Assembly: GCF_030010215.1 (NCBI RefSeq)
Contig: NZ_JASCRR010000020.1
Coordinates: 1 to 59,232, forward strand
Direction of reading: 5' to 3'
From: Tianweitania sp. UT-5YL-CI-8
GTDB taxonomy: Bacteria > Pseudomonadota > Alphaproteobacteria > Rhizobiales > Rhizobiaceae
Length of the DNA stretch: 59,232 nucleotides
Positions 24,618-32,853 of the stretch are shown one piece after another. The notes beneath the pieces are model-generated. The model worked only from the letters and a program-made list of their open reading frames with translations, had not been told where the DNA came from and did not search any database. A program made the translations under genes and the position numbers. Numbering within the stretch: position 1 is the stretch's first letter; the number at the start of each line of letters is the position of its first letter.

Positions 24618-25859
24618 TCAGTTCAGCTTGCGGCCCGGCGTCGCTTCCTCGAGGAAGTCCGCCCCTTCCAGCTGAGCGACTTCGATGACGCTCCAGCCTT
24701 TCGGGTTCTTTTCGTCCCTGCCGAAATTGATGTAGCTGAGCTTGCCCGCGAAGGTATGGTCCTCCTTGCGGTAGATCAGCTTGCCGAGGCATCCTTCCGG
24801 CGCGTTGGCCTCGATGGCGGGAACCAGCGCGGCCGTCTCCTCGCTGCCGGCCTTCTCCATGCCGGAAATCAGCGTGACGATGGCGTCATGGCCAAAGCCG
24901 AAGAAGGCCGACGGGGCGTCGTTACCGCTCGACTCCTTGAAGAGCGCCACGGCATCCTGGCTGATCGTGCTGTCTTTCGTACCGTAGTACCAGCCGGTCC
25001 AGCTCCACAGCGATGCCGGCGTATTGGCGCCCATCGCCTTGGCGATCTCGAGCTCGTTGCCGGAATCGCAGAGCGGCTTGAAGCTTCCCTCGACGTTGAA
25101 ACCGCGCGCCTGCTTGAAAAAGCTGATCGCGTCGGCACCCTGGAAGCAGTTGAACAGCGCACCGGCGCCAGATCCCATGATCTGCGAGATCTGAGCGCGG
25201 AAGTCCGACGCGTTGAGCATGGCCTTGACCGGATCGAGCACTTCGACGGTCCGACCGGCCTTGGCCGCCTCTTCCTTGAGGTTCTTGGCGAAGGAGCGGG
25301 TAATGTCGTTCAGGGCCGTGACATCGGATTGCGTCATGGCCCACTTCTGGACGTCGGGAAAGCGCTTCGCCATCAGGGTGCCGTAGCCGCCGAAGGCCAT
25401 AGGCGAGGTGTAGCCGATGCGGAATGCCTGCGGATTGAAGGCTTCGTGCGTCAGCGCAAGCGACGACGGGCCTACCATCATCATGGTCGCCCCAGTTTCC
25501 TTCAGAAGCGGCAGCGTGCCCAGAAGGTTGGCGGTGAAATTGCCTTGGGCGAAGAGCTTGACGCCGCTGCCCGCAATCTCGCGGAACGCCGTGACCGCGC
25601 CGTCCGGCGTATTCCGGTCATCGCGAACGACGAGTTCGATCTTCGCGCCACCAAGCGCTCCGTCGCGCATCAGGCGCTTTGCGGCGATTTCGGCGCCGGC
25701 CTTGATATAGTTGCCGTAGATCTGCCCGCCGCCGCTGAGGGTGGTGATGACGCCGATGTGCACGGTGTCGCCTGGTGCGGCGCGTAGAATGGCGGGCATC
25801 GCAAAGGTGCCCGCTCCGGCCAGTGTCGTTCCCAGAAATGCGCGTCTGCTGATGATCAT
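24618..25859 (-). CDS. ABC transporter substrate-binding protein, Liv/urea type (Peripla_BP_6), Tat signal
   Basis: The 413-residue protein starts with a twin-arginine signal (ISRRAFLG, then a weakly hydrophobic stretch ending near ILRAAPG). The mature domain opens with VHIGVITTLSGGGQIYGNYIKAGAEIAAKRL and is a two-lobe Peripla_BP_6 fold. It is the binding partner of the LivHMGF proteins encoded directly downstream. It resembles the binding protein at 34463 more than the pair at 49684/51703. Its place behind an acyl-CoA synthetase gene suggests a carboxylate ligand. Confidence 0.9.
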   Translation of the reverse strand: MIISRRAFLGTTLAGAGTFAMPAILRAAPGDTVHIGVITTLSGGGQIYGNYIKAGAEIAAKRLMRDGALGGAKIELVVRDDRNTPDGAVTAFREIAGSGVKLFAQGNFTANLLGTLPLLKETGATMMMVGPSSLALTHEAFNPQAFRIGYTSPMAFGGYGTLMAKRFPDVQKWAMTQSDVTALNDITRSFAKNLKEEAAKAGRTVEVLDPVKAMLNASDFRAQISQIMGSGAGALFNCFQGADAISFFKQARGFNVEGSFKPLCDSGNELEIAKAMGANTPASLWSWTGWYYGTKDSTISQDAVALFKESSGNDAPSAFFGFGHDAIVTLISGMEKAGSEETAALVPAIEANAPEGCLGKLIYRKEDHTFAGKLSYINFGRDEKNPKGWSVIEVAQLEGADFLEEATPGRKLN

Positions 25860-25914
25860 AAACCCCTCCCAGAGTATGGCCGCTGCTCATTCGCAGGTTC
25901 GGCCGATAAATCGA

Positions 25915-27408
25915 TCACGATAAGCTCAGTACGGTATCCTTCACGCGGGCACGCATGATCTGCCCCGTTGCCGGCGTGCGCGGCAGCATGTCGACCTGCA
26001 CGATTTTTCGCGGGTGCTTGAATGGCGCGAGGCTGTTTCCGACGTGGCCGCGCAAGATCTCAATCGACGGAAGAGCGTGACCGTCCTCGACGACGAATGC
26101 GGCGCAGACGACTTCGCCCCACACCGGATCCGGCAGTCCGACCACCGCCACCTCCCGCACGCCCGGCAGACCGAAAAGCGCAAGCTCGACCTCCGCGGGC
26201 GCGATCGTCTCGCCGCCGGAGCGGATGACCTCGCGACGGCGGCCGGTCACGTAGAAGAAGCCATCCGCGTCCCGCTCGACCAGATCGCCCGTCATATACC
26301 AGCCATCCTGGTCGAACACGGCTGAAGTTTGCTCCGGAAGTTCGAAATAACCGTCCATCATGCTGAGCGAGCGAAGGCGCAACTCACCATCGACTATGCG
26401 GGCCTCGCAGCCGGCATAGGGAAGCCCGACCGCGCCCGGACGCTTCTCGATCTCGTTGTCATGAAGCGTTATGGCCCCGCCGAATTCGGTCGATCCGTAG
26501 TAGACCGTTCTTGCTGCCTGCGGAAACCGTGCCTTGATGCGGTCGAGCAGCACCGGGTCGAATCGCGAAGTCCCGGAGCCAACGAAGCGGACACTGGAGG
26601 CATCGAATCGCATCGCAGGGTCCAGCAGCCGTTCCCACACGGCTGGAATACAATAGACATAGGCAGGCCGCCAGCGCTCGATCGCTTGGCCCATAGACGG
26701 ACCGTCCAGACGCGGCACGAAATGCGCGGCGCGCCGGTGCGCCCAATTCTCCATCACATAGTTCCAGCCTGCCCAGTGATAGAGCGGAAAGGTCATCAAC
26801 TCGCCTCCGCCGCCGCATGCGACGGCCCTCGATCCGCCGTTCATCGAGCGCTGCCAACTGGCCTTGTGGGACAACATGACGCCCTTCGGCTGACCGGTGC
26901 TGCCGCTAGTGAGGAAAATGGCGTGGACGTCGTCCTCGCCGACCCCTGTCTGCGGCAAGGGTGCATCGCTTGCGTCCGCCGCAAGGCGATCGAGATCGAC
27001 ATAGGGCGTCGGCGCCCCGTCCGAACCGGTGGTCGCCACCGGAACTCCCGAACTGGCAAGCGCTTCCGCTACGGTATGGCGCGCCGGATCGACGGCCACC
27101 AGCGACGGTCGAATATACGCGGCGATCCGTGCCGTCTCCTCCACGGAAAGCGTCGGCACGAGCGGCACGAAGGCCGCGCCGAGGCGTTGTGTCGCAAAGA
27201 ACAAGGCGAGGTGATCGAGCGTCGTCTCGGCCTGCAGCATCACGCGCTGGCCTCTGCCGATACCGATGGACTGGAGCGTATGCGCCATCGCACTGGTGGC
27301 ATGGTCCACCTCGCGGAAAGTCAGAGCCCGCATGCCGAGCGTGGCCGCGATAGCGTCCGGGGTGGTGGACGTCGCTATGTCGAGAATTCGGTGCGTCAGT
27401 CGGGACAT
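25915..27408 (-). CDS. AMP-dependent acyl-CoA synthetase/ligase
   Basis: The 497-residue adenylate-forming enzyme has the P-loop-like motif IFLTSGSTGQPKGVML near residues 170-185, YYGSTEFGG (A5 motif), GWYMTGDLVERDADGFFYVTGR (A7/A8) and a C-terminal GRRREVIRSGGE hinge. The A10 lysine is expected in PRTPATGQI, where the usual PxTxxGKx lysine reads Q: the sequence is TPATGQIMRARV. Loss of that lysine would impair adenylation, so this deserves attention. It lies 9 bases after the oxidoreductase beta gene and 55 bases before the binding-protein gene, in one operon. Confidence 0.85.
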   Translation of the reverse strand: MSRLTHRILDIATSTTPDAIAATLGMRALTFREVDHATSAMAHTLQSIGIGRGQRVMLQAETTLDHLALFFATQRLGAAFVPLVPTLSVEETARIAAYIRPSLVAVDPARHTVAEALASSGVPVATTGSDGAPTPYVDLDRLAADASDAPLPQTGVGEDDVHAIFLTSGSTGQPKGVMLSHKASWQRSMNGGSRAVACGGGGELMTFPLYHWAGWNYVMENWAHRRAAHFVPRLDGPSMGQAIERWRPAYVYCIPAVWERLLDPAMRFDASSVRFVGSGTSRFDPVLLDRIKARFPQAARTVYYGSTEFGGAITLHDNEIEKRPGAVGLPYAGCEARIVDGELRLRSLSMMDGYFELPEQTSAVFDQDGWYMTGDLVERDADGFFYVTGRRREVIRSGGETIAPAEVELALFGLPGVREVAVVGLPDPVWGEVVCAAFVVEDGHALPSIEILRGHVGNSLAPFKHPRKIVQVDMLPRTPATGQIMRARVKDTVLSLS

Positions 27409-27417
27409 TCTGAACCC

Positions 27418-28206
27418 TCAGGCCGCAGCCGCAACATCCTTGATTTCGCCCAGCGGATAGGTCTTGCCGAGCGATTCCATCATGTAATCGGCGCCACCGG
27501 CGGCCGGCACGAACCAGCCTGTCGGGCACATGGTCAGGATTTCGACCAAGCTCAGCCCCTTCTTTTCCAGCTGACGCTGGAATCCCTTGCGGATGAGCCG
27601 CTTGGTCTGCGCGATGGCGGCTGCATTGTGCACCGAACCGCGTGCGACATAGGCTGACCCCTGCATGGACGCGACCATGTCGCAGATCACGATCGGATAA
27701 CCGTGATAGGCGGCATCCCGGCCTTCCAGCGTGTTCTTGGTCCGCTGGCCGATGACGGAGGAGGCTGTCATCTGTCCTCCGGTATCGCCGAAGACGCCGT
27801 TGTTCAGCATGATGCAGGTGATGTTCTCGCCGCGCGCCGTGGCGTGCAGGATTTCGGCAAGCCCCTCGCTGGTCATGTCGCCGTCGCCCTGGAGCGTCCA
27901 GACGGCGACGTCGGGCCGCATGCGCTTGACACCGGTAGAGACCGCCGGTGCCCTGCCGTGAAGGCAAAGGGTGCAATCGACGTCGAGCGTCATCACGAAG
28001 CTGCCGTAGCAGCCATGGCCGATGACGCAGACATTGTTCTGCGCCAAACCGAGTTCGAGGATCACTTCCAGCACGAGCCGTATGGCGACCGGCTCGCCGC
28101 AGCCGGGACAGAGGTGATGTTCCTCCGTCTGCAGCAGGGTTGGCTTGAAATTGGCCACTTTCGTGCTTGGAACGGCTGGCGGGCGCGTGGTCTGGACGAT
28201 GCTCAT
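27418..28206 (-). CDS. 2-oxoacid:ferredoxin oxidoreductase, beta (ThDP-binding) subunit
   Basis: The 262-residue subunit has the Fe-S/ThDP start HHLCPGCGEPVAIRLVLE, the ThDP motif LQGDGDMTSEGLAEILHA and NNGVFGDTGGQMTA. These are the beta-subunit marks of pyruvate/2-oxoisovalerate/2-oxoglutarate:ferredoxin oxidoreductases. With the alpha (28203), delta ferredoxin (29279) and gamma (29530) subunits, it makes the four-subunit form that converts a 2-oxoacid and CoA to acyl-CoA, CO2 and reduced ferredoxin. The start overlaps the alpha gene by 4 bases. Confidence 0.92.
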   Translation of the reverse strand: MSIVQTTRPPAVPSTKVANFKPTLLQTEEHHLCPGCGEPVAIRLVLEVILELGLAQNNVCVIGHGCYGSFVMTLDVDCTLCLHGRAPAVSTGVKRMRPDVAVWTLQGDGDMTSEGLAEILHATARGENITCIMLNNGVFGDTGGQMTASSVIGQRTKNTLEGRDAAYHGYPIVICDMVASMQGSAYVARGSVHNAAAIAQTKRLIRKGFQRQLEKKGLSLVEILTMCPTGWFVPAAGGADYMMESLGKTYPLGEIKDVAAAA

Positions 28207-29279
28207 TTCACTTCTCCCTCCAGGGCCGAAAGAATCCGCTGCCGGATGACACGGGCGTCCATCAGCGGCCCTATATTCAAACCGGATTCATCGAAGCTGA
28301 CACCTCCGATCGGACGAACCTTTCGCCGGTGGCCGACATTCAGCCGCACGTCGTCGATCATCTGCCCGGCGTTGAGTTCGAAGACCAGCACCCTGCTGCA
28401 GGCGTCCGTTGCCCGTTCGAGCGCCTCTCCCGGGAAGGGCCAGAGCGTCACCGGCCGGAAGAAGCCGATTTTTCTTCCCTCGGCGCGCAACTGATTGACG
28501 ACGAACTCGACGAATTTACCGCCGCTGCCGAACGCGACTACGACCGTCTCGGCATCATCCACGAAGCCCTGCTCATGCCTGGCCTCCCTTGTGGCGATCA
28601 TGTCGAACTTTGCCGCGATCTGTTCCCAATGCCTGCTCGGCCCTGGCCCTGGCGTGTTCGTCTTCCCGCCACCGAAGGTCCAGATCTGCCGGGATGCACC
28701 GGTGCCGCCGCTCGTGCCGTCGAGTTGCCAGTCTTTGGGAGGAAGCGGCCCGAAATCGAACTTGCGGATGTCCACAGCCATCTGCGTTCGGGCAAGCAAA
28801 TTGTCGCCCATGAAGATCACCGGCACACGGTAAAGATCGGCGAGATGGAAGGCGAGTTGCACATGCTCGACCGCCTCGTAGAGATCCTTGGGCGCCAGCG
28901 TGATGGTCCGGTAATCGCCCCAGCCCCCGCCGCGCGTGGCCTGGAAATAATCCTGCTGGTTGCGCGCCATATTGAAGATGACCAGCGGAGTTTCGTTGAG
29001 GGCCGCCTCCGCGATGGCCTCCTGCATCAGGGAGAGGCCCTGTCCGCAGGAGCCGCTCGCCGCACGGAACCCGGCCGCCGCCGCTCCCATCGCCATGTTC
29101 ACGCCTTCGATCTCGGTCGCCGCATTGATGCAGACGCCACCGCTCGCAGGCAATTTCGCCGCCATGTATTCGACAAGTTCGGTAGCCGGCGACATCGGGT
29201 AACCGGCGTAAAACCGAGCTCCCGCCAGGATCGCCGCTTCGACGATGGCTTCGCTTCCATCCAGCAGGCGCAAAACCAT
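28203..29279 (-). CDS. 2-oxoacid:ferredoxin oxidoreductase, alpha subunit
   Basis: The 358-residue subunit starts MVLRLLDGSEAIVEAAILAG, followed by FYAGYPMSPATELVEYMA, ATEIEGVNMAMGAAAAGFRAASGSCGQGLSLMQEA and MARNQQDYFQATRGGGWGDYRT. These are the alpha-subunit pyrimidine-binding and active-site regions (the usual S/T-S-G-P region reads A-S-G-S-C-G). The C-terminal half carries the transketolase C-like domain (VVAFGSGGKFVEFVV). ATG 29279 shares one base with the stop of the delta gene. The substrate group (pyruvate, aromatic or branched 2-oxoacid) is not decided by these motifs. Confidence 0.9.
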   Translation of the reverse strand: MVLRLLDGSEAIVEAAILAGARFYAGYPMSPATELVEYMAAKLPASGGVCINAATEIEGVNMAMGAAAAGFRAASGSCGQGLSLMQEAIAEAALNETPLVIFNMARNQQDYFQATRGGGWGDYRTITLAPKDLYEAVEHVQLAFHLADLYRVPVIFMGDNLLARTQMAVDIRKFDFGPLPPKDWQLDGTSGGTGASRQIWTFGGGKTNTPGPGPSRHWEQIAAKFDMIATREARHEQGFVDDAETVVVAFGSGGKFVEFVVNQLRAEGRKIGFFRPVTLWPFPGEALERATDACSRVLVFELNAGQMIDDVRLNVGHRRKVRPIGGVSFDESGLNIGPLMDARVIRQRILSALEGEVK

Positions 29280-29533
29280 TACGCGGCCTCCGTGTCGACG
29301 ACCGCCATGACGGGCGTTTGGTAGCGATAGACTTCGAAGACGTAGTCCGGACAGACCTGCTGGCAGGCCGTGCAGCCTGTACAGCCCGGCGAAAGCTCGG
29401 GATAGAGATAGCCGTGATGATTGCTGATTGTTGACATCGACAGAACCTTCGGCGGACAGGCCGGGATGCAGAGTTCGCAGCCTTTGCAGCGCTCCACGTC
29501 GATGACCAGCGTTCCTCGGCTTTCCCGTCTCAT
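29279..29533 (-). CDS. 2-oxoacid:ferredoxin oxidoreductase, delta (2x[4Fe-4S] ferredoxin) subunit
   Basis: The 84-residue protein has two CxxCxxCxxxCP clusters: CKGCELCIPACPPK and CTGCTACQQVCPDY. The first is followed by the KVLSMS segment typical of the delta subunit of four-subunit 2-oxoacid oxidoreductases. It overlaps the gamma gene by 4 bases and the alpha gene by 1. It passes electrons from the ThDP site to an external ferredoxin, plausibly FdxA encoded at 30282. Confidence 0.92.
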   Translation of the reverse strand: MRRESRGTLVIDVERCKGCELCIPACPPKVLSMSTISNHHGYLYPELSPGCTGCTACQQVCPDYVFEVYRYQTPVMAVVDTEAA

Positions 29534-30132
29534 GCCACCATCCCCGTTTCCAAGGCGCCCAGCGTTCGGGCGAAGGCGACCGGGTGGGCGAGTGGCGACA
29601 CGGCCCCCGCACCGGCCCAGATGGCCTTTTCGTTGGTTTCGAGATGCTGCCTCCGGTAGGCCGGTACCTGTTCCTTCATGGCCGCGACCAGACTTTCCGT
29701 GGACACGATGCCAGTCAAAGCCCCGTAGGCGCCGACGATCACCATGCCGGCGGCCATGCGGCTTCCGAGACCCGTGGCGATCGCGGTGGCCGGCACGGTC
29801 ACCAGGCGCGGCTCCTGCATCGCCGGAAGGTCCTTGACGATCGCCTCCTCGGCGAGCACGAGCGCGCCGCGCCGCAGCCGAGGACCGACATTTTCCCAGA
29901 AGAGCGGGGTCAACGCGATCAGCGCGCCGGCATCGGGAAGAATAGGAAGCGAACGGACCGGGATAGGGCTGATGACGACAGTGCCGACGGAACTGCCTCC
30001 GCGCATGTGGCCGCCATATTCACCGGACAGAAGGACGTGCCGTCCCTCGATGATCGCGGCAAGGGCCAGCGTCTTGGCAATGAGCTGTACGCCCTGGCCG
30101 CCGATGCCGGAAATGAAAAGATCGGATTCCAA
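29530..30132 (-). CDS. 2-oxoacid:ferredoxin oxidoreductase, gamma subunit
   Basis: The 200-residue subunit has the CoA/structural motif DLFISGIGGQGVQLIAKTLA at its start, then GGHMRGGSSVGTVVIS. Both are hallmarks of gamma subunits of the pyruvate/2-oxoacid oxidoreductase family. The start is taken as TTG 30132 because GGGAG and GAGG lie just upstream; an in-frame TTG at 30159 has no ribosome site. It is the first gene of the minus-strand operon reaching to fpr (20350). Its promoter region faces the fdxA promoter, with a TTTC-N11-GAAA repeat between them. Confidence 0.9.
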   Translation of the reverse strand: MESDLFISGIGGQGVQLIAKTLALAAIIEGRHVLLSGEYGGHMRGGSSVGTVVISPIPVRSLPILPDAGALIALTPLFWENVGPRLRRGALVLAEEAIVKDLPAMQEPRLVTVPATAIATGLGSRMAAGMVIVGAYGALTGIVSTESLVAAMKEQVPAYRRQHLETNEKAIWAGAGAVSPLAHPVAFARTLGALETGMVA

Positions 30133-30194
30133 AACCTCACTCCCTGTCTTGGTAGGCAAACACTAGGCCTATCCAGCGATAGATCGCAAGCATT

Positions 30195-30213
30195 TTTCTT
30201 GCCAGACATGAAA
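30195..30213. promoter_or_regulatory. TTTC-N11-GAAA inverted repeat between the oxidoreductase operon and fdxA (candidate operator)
   Basis: TTTC at 30195-30198 and GAAA at 30210-30213 are separated by 11 bases (TTGCCAGACAT). The same arrangement, with 7 of 11 spacer bases identical, occurs at 32758-32776 in the divergent region of the TetR/FAD-dehydrogenase operon and the SDR gene. Shared spacing and spacer sequence suggest one regulator, for which the TetR protein encoded between the two sites (30587) is the natural candidate. Confidence 0.55.
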
Positions 30214-30281
30214 TTTCTGTTTGAGCTATAAAAAACTCGATTATATGGGTTGTGTTTCCAGTTCTTAGAAGGAGCCCTGCC

Positions 30282-30617
30282 GTGACCTATGTCGTGACGG
30301 ACGCCTGCATCCGCTGCAAATATACCGATTGTGTCTCCGTGTGCCCGGTAGACTGCTTTCATGAGGGCGAGACCATGCTGGTGATTGATCCGGAGGTATG
30401 CATCGATTGCGGTGTCTGCGAACCGGAATGTCCGGCAGATGCGATTGTTGCGGACACGGATCCGCGCGCCGCGGCATGGCTAAACCTGAACCGCGACCTG
30501 TCGGCCCGATGGCCGGTGATCGCCGAGATGAAGCCGGCCCCGGATGATGCCAACAGCTTCAAGGGTGTGGCGGGAAAGTACGAACGCTACTTTCTGCCGC
30601 AGGCCGCCGCCCGTTGA
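30282..30617 (+). CDS. fdxA: 7Fe ferredoxin, FdxA type
   Basis: The 111-residue protein is a seven-iron ferredoxin ([3Fe-4S] plus [4Fe-4S]). It starts [25 protein letters not shown], followed by the second cluster [16 protein letters not shown] and the long C-terminal extension ([13 protein letters not shown]) typical of FdxA. The start is GTG 30282 with AAGGAG 6 bases upstream. It is divergent from the 2-oxoacid:ferredoxin oxidoreductase operon and is the obvious carrier between that enzyme and Fpr (20350). Its 3' end overlaps the convergent TetR gene by 31 bases. Confidence 0.93.
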   Translation: MTYVVTDACIRCKYTDCVSVCPVDCFHEGETMLVIDPEVCIDCGVCEPECPADAIVADTDPRAAAWLNLNRDLSARWPVIAEMKPAPDDANSFKGVAGKYERYFLPQAAAR

Positions 30618-31270
30618 TCGGGCGGCGCAAGGCCGTCAAAGAGAATGGCGAGGATTTGTTCGGCGATGGTCTCCGGCGTGCTCATTCCGGGCTTGTACCA
30701 CTCGCGGGTCCAGATCAAGGTGCCCATCAAAATCTGCGTCGCCAGCGATAGGTTAAGATCTGAGCGCAGATCGCCGGCGGTCGCCGCCTCCTCTACGAGC
30801 GCGCGCCAGAAAGCATTGCTCTTCCTCAGGTGAACCAAGTGCCGCTCGCGCATATCGGCGGGCACCTGGTTGAAGACATTGGCGTGGGCGGACATGTATT
30901 CCGGCTTGCCAAGTGTACTTCTCGTAAAGGCGCGCGCGGCCGCCTCGATCTTCGCCCTAGGGGACGCGTCATGGGGAAGCTGGGCGACAGCTTCGCGCAA
31001 TTGCGCGCTGACATACAGAACGAGACTATTCATCATTTCCTCGACAAGCACGTCCTTCGTCGCAAAATGATATCTCAGCGCGGTGACATGGACATCGATG
31101 GTGGCCGCGATGTCGCTAAGCTTCGTCAACTGATAGCCTTTGACGGAAAAGACCTTGGCGGCGGCGTCCAGGATCCGGGCCTGGACCATTTCGGTCTTTC
31201 TGCTCGGCTTTCTCCCGGAGGCGTTCGGCGCGTTTCGGCTGAGCTCCCGTCCACCGTAGTGGTCATCCAT
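30587..31270 (-). CDS. TetR-family transcriptional regulator
   Basis: The 227-residue protein has the TetR helix-turn-helix near residues 27-73: [54 protein letters not shown] helical ligand domain of the FadR/AcrR-like TetR_C type follows. ATG 31270 overlaps the end of the FAD-dehydrogenase gene by 8 bases, so the regulator is cotranscribed with it. TetR regulators next to acyl-CoA genes often sense acyl-CoA. The two TTTC-N11-GAAA repeats flank its operon and fdxA, suggesting autoregulation; the GTCC...GGAC palindromes elsewhere are an alternative target set. Confidence 0.88.
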   Translation of the reverse strand: MDDHYGGRELSRNAPNASGRKPSRKTEMVQARILDAAAKVFSVKGYQLTKLSDIAATIDVHVTALRYHFATKDVLVEEMMNSLVLYVSAQLREAVAQLPHDASPRAKIEAAARAFTRSTLGKPEYMSAHANVFNQVPADMRERHLVHLRKSNAFWRALVEEAATAGDLRSDLNLSLATQILMGTLIWTREWYKPGMSTPETIAEQILAILFDGLAPPDQRAAACGRK

Positions 31271-32726
31271 GATCAGGCGGCCTGTTCTCGTCTTGCACAG
31301 CGCGGTCCGCAAAGAGCTTGCCCGGATTGAGAATGTTCAGGGGGTCGAACCCCTTCTTCACGATCCGCATCGCCTCGATGGCTTCCCCATGCTCGGCAGC
31401 CATGAACTTTGCCTTTCCATAGCCTACTCCATGCTCGCCGGTACACGTTCCGTCAAGCGAGAGTGCCGCGTCCACAACCTTGTCGTTCAGCCGCGCCGCT
31501 GCGCTCATCTCGGCGAGGTTGGAGGTGTCGAGAAGAAAGCCGAGATGAAAATTTCCGTCGCCGACATGGCCAAGCAGCGAAACGGGAAAAGGCGCGGCGG
31601 CAATGTCGTCCGCCACGGCCGCAATGCATTCCGCGAGCCGCGAGATCGGCACGCAGACGTCGGTTCCCCAGGCGCGCGCGCCGGGCCGCTGGGCCAGAAG
31701 CGCAAAGTGCATCTGGTGCCTGGCCCGCCAAAGTCGATTTCGCTCATCCGCAGAGGTGGCGAAGGCGATGTCGTGGCCGCCATGGTCGGAGAAGGTGGCG
31801 GAGAGCCAGTTCGCCTGGTCGGCAACTCCGGCCTGCGTCCCGTGCAGTTCGACGAAAAGAGTTGGCGCGACCGTCAGCGACAGTCCGCTATGGGCATTGA
31901 AGGCGCGAATCGAGAAAGGATCGAGGAGTTCGATCCGTGCGACCGCGATGCCGGCCTGAACCGTCGCGATAACGGCCTCGACCGCTTCCTGCAGGCTCTG
32001 AAAGCTGCAGACGCCCGCCGAAATCACCTCTGGCACGCCATAGAGCCGCACCGTCACATCGGTGAAGACCGCCAGCGTCCCCTCCGATCCGACCAGCAAT
32101 CGTGTCAGATCATAGCCGGCGGCGGATTTGCGGGCGCGCCGCGCCGTGCGAATAAGGCGTCCGTCGGCCATGACGGCCGTCACCGACAGAACATTCTCGC
32201 GCATGGTGCCATACCGCACGGCATTGGTGCCGGAGGCCCGTGTCGCGGCCATGCCACCGATTGTGGCGTTGGCCCCCGGGTCGACGGGAAAGAAAAGGCC
32301 GGTATCGCGCAGATACGTGTTGAGCGTCTCGCGCGTCACACCAGCTTCCACCGTTGCGTCCAGATCCTGCTCGTTCACGGCCAAGATCCTGTCAAGGCGC
32401 GAAAGATCGAGACTGAGCCCGCCGCGAAGCGCCGCAAGATGACCCTCCAGCGAGGAGCCGGCGCCGTGGGGGATCACAGGCATTCGGAAATCCGAGGCCA
32501 CTCGAAGCGCCGTCTGCACATCGGCGACGCTTTCGGCAAACAGGACGGCGTCCGGCGGATGGGCGGCATGGTAGGTTTCAGTCCCGCAATGCTGGTCGCG
32601 AAGCGCTGCGGATGTGGATAGCCGGTCGCCAAATGCACCGCGAAGGACGTCGATGGCCTCCCCGTAGGGCGATACTGCTGCCTCGATCAATCTGAACGCC
32701 CTCCGCCAACCCCGGAATGGGGACAT
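31263..32726 (-). CDS. FAD-linked 2-hydroxyacid dehydrogenase (GlcD/D-lactate dehydrogenase type)
   Basis: The 487-residue protein is a VAO/PCMH-fold flavoprotein. The FAD-binding domain has VIPHGAGSSLEGH near residues 85-97, VDPGANATIGGMAATRASGTNAVRYGTM near 150-177 and LLVGSEGTLAVFTDVTVRL. The C-terminal FAD-oxidase domain has LLGHVGDGNFHLGFL and LDGTCTGEHGVGYGK with the usual histidines. Relatives oxidise D-lactate, glycolate, D-2-hydroxyglutarate or aromatic 2-hydroxyacids to 2-oxoacids. It is first in an operon with the TetR gene. It could supply the 2-oxoacid for the nearby ferredoxin oxidoreductase; this is inferred from neighbourhood. Confidence 0.88.
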   Translation of the reverse strand: MSPFRGWRRAFRLIEAAVSPYGEAIDVLRGAFGDRLSTSAALRDQHCGTETYHAAHPPDAVLFAESVADVQTALRVASDFRMPVIPHGAGSSLEGHLAALRGGLSLDLSRLDRILAVNEQDLDATVEAGVTRETLNTYLRDTGLFFPVDPGANATIGGMAATRASGTNAVRYGTMRENVLSVTAVMADGRLIRTARRARKSAAGYDLTRLLVGSEGTLAVFTDVTVRLYGVPEVISAGVCSFQSLQEAVEAVIATVQAGIAVARIELLDPFSIRAFNAHSGLSLTVAPTLFVELHGTQAGVADQANWLSATFSDHGGHDIAFATSADERNRLWRARHQMHFALLAQRPGARAWGTDVCVPISRLAECIAAVADDIAAAPFPVSLLGHVGDGNFHLGFLLDTSNLAEMSAAARLNDKVVDAALSLDGTCTGEHGVGYGKAKFMAAEHGEAIEAMRIVKKGFDPLNILNPGKLFADRAVQDENRPPDHG

Positions 32727-32755
32727 TGGAGCTTACGGGTCCGGCAAGCAACAAA

Positions 32756-32778
32756 AATTTCTGGTCGGGCATGAAATT
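32756..32778. promoter_or_regulatory. AATTTC-N11-GAAATT inverted repeat upstream of the FAD-dehydrogenase/TetR operon and the SDR gene
   Basis: AATTTC (32756-32761) and GAAATT (32773-32778) are perfect inverted halves with an 11-base spacer (TGGTCGGGCAT). The core TTTC-N11-GAAA is shared with 30195-30213. The site lies 30 bases upstream of the ATG at 32726 on the minus strand and about 75 bases before the GTG at 32854 on the plus strand, a typical repressor position in a divergent promoter. Confidence 0.6.
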
Positions 32779-32853
32779 TTCTGCTTTCTTGCGTGTGGGG
32801 AGCGCCTGGGGCCCGTCCCGGCGACGATTGTCGAATCAGGGGAGAGGCACCAC

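Noticed and set aside
26329-27657. 442-codon plus-strand frame over the acyl-CoA synthetase and oxidoreductase beta genes
   Set aside because: It crosses the boundary of two well-supported minus-strand genes and has no motifs.
31269-32621. 450-codon plus-strand frame over the FAD-linked dehydrogenase
   Set aside because: It is a shadow frame with no recognisable domain or ribosome site.
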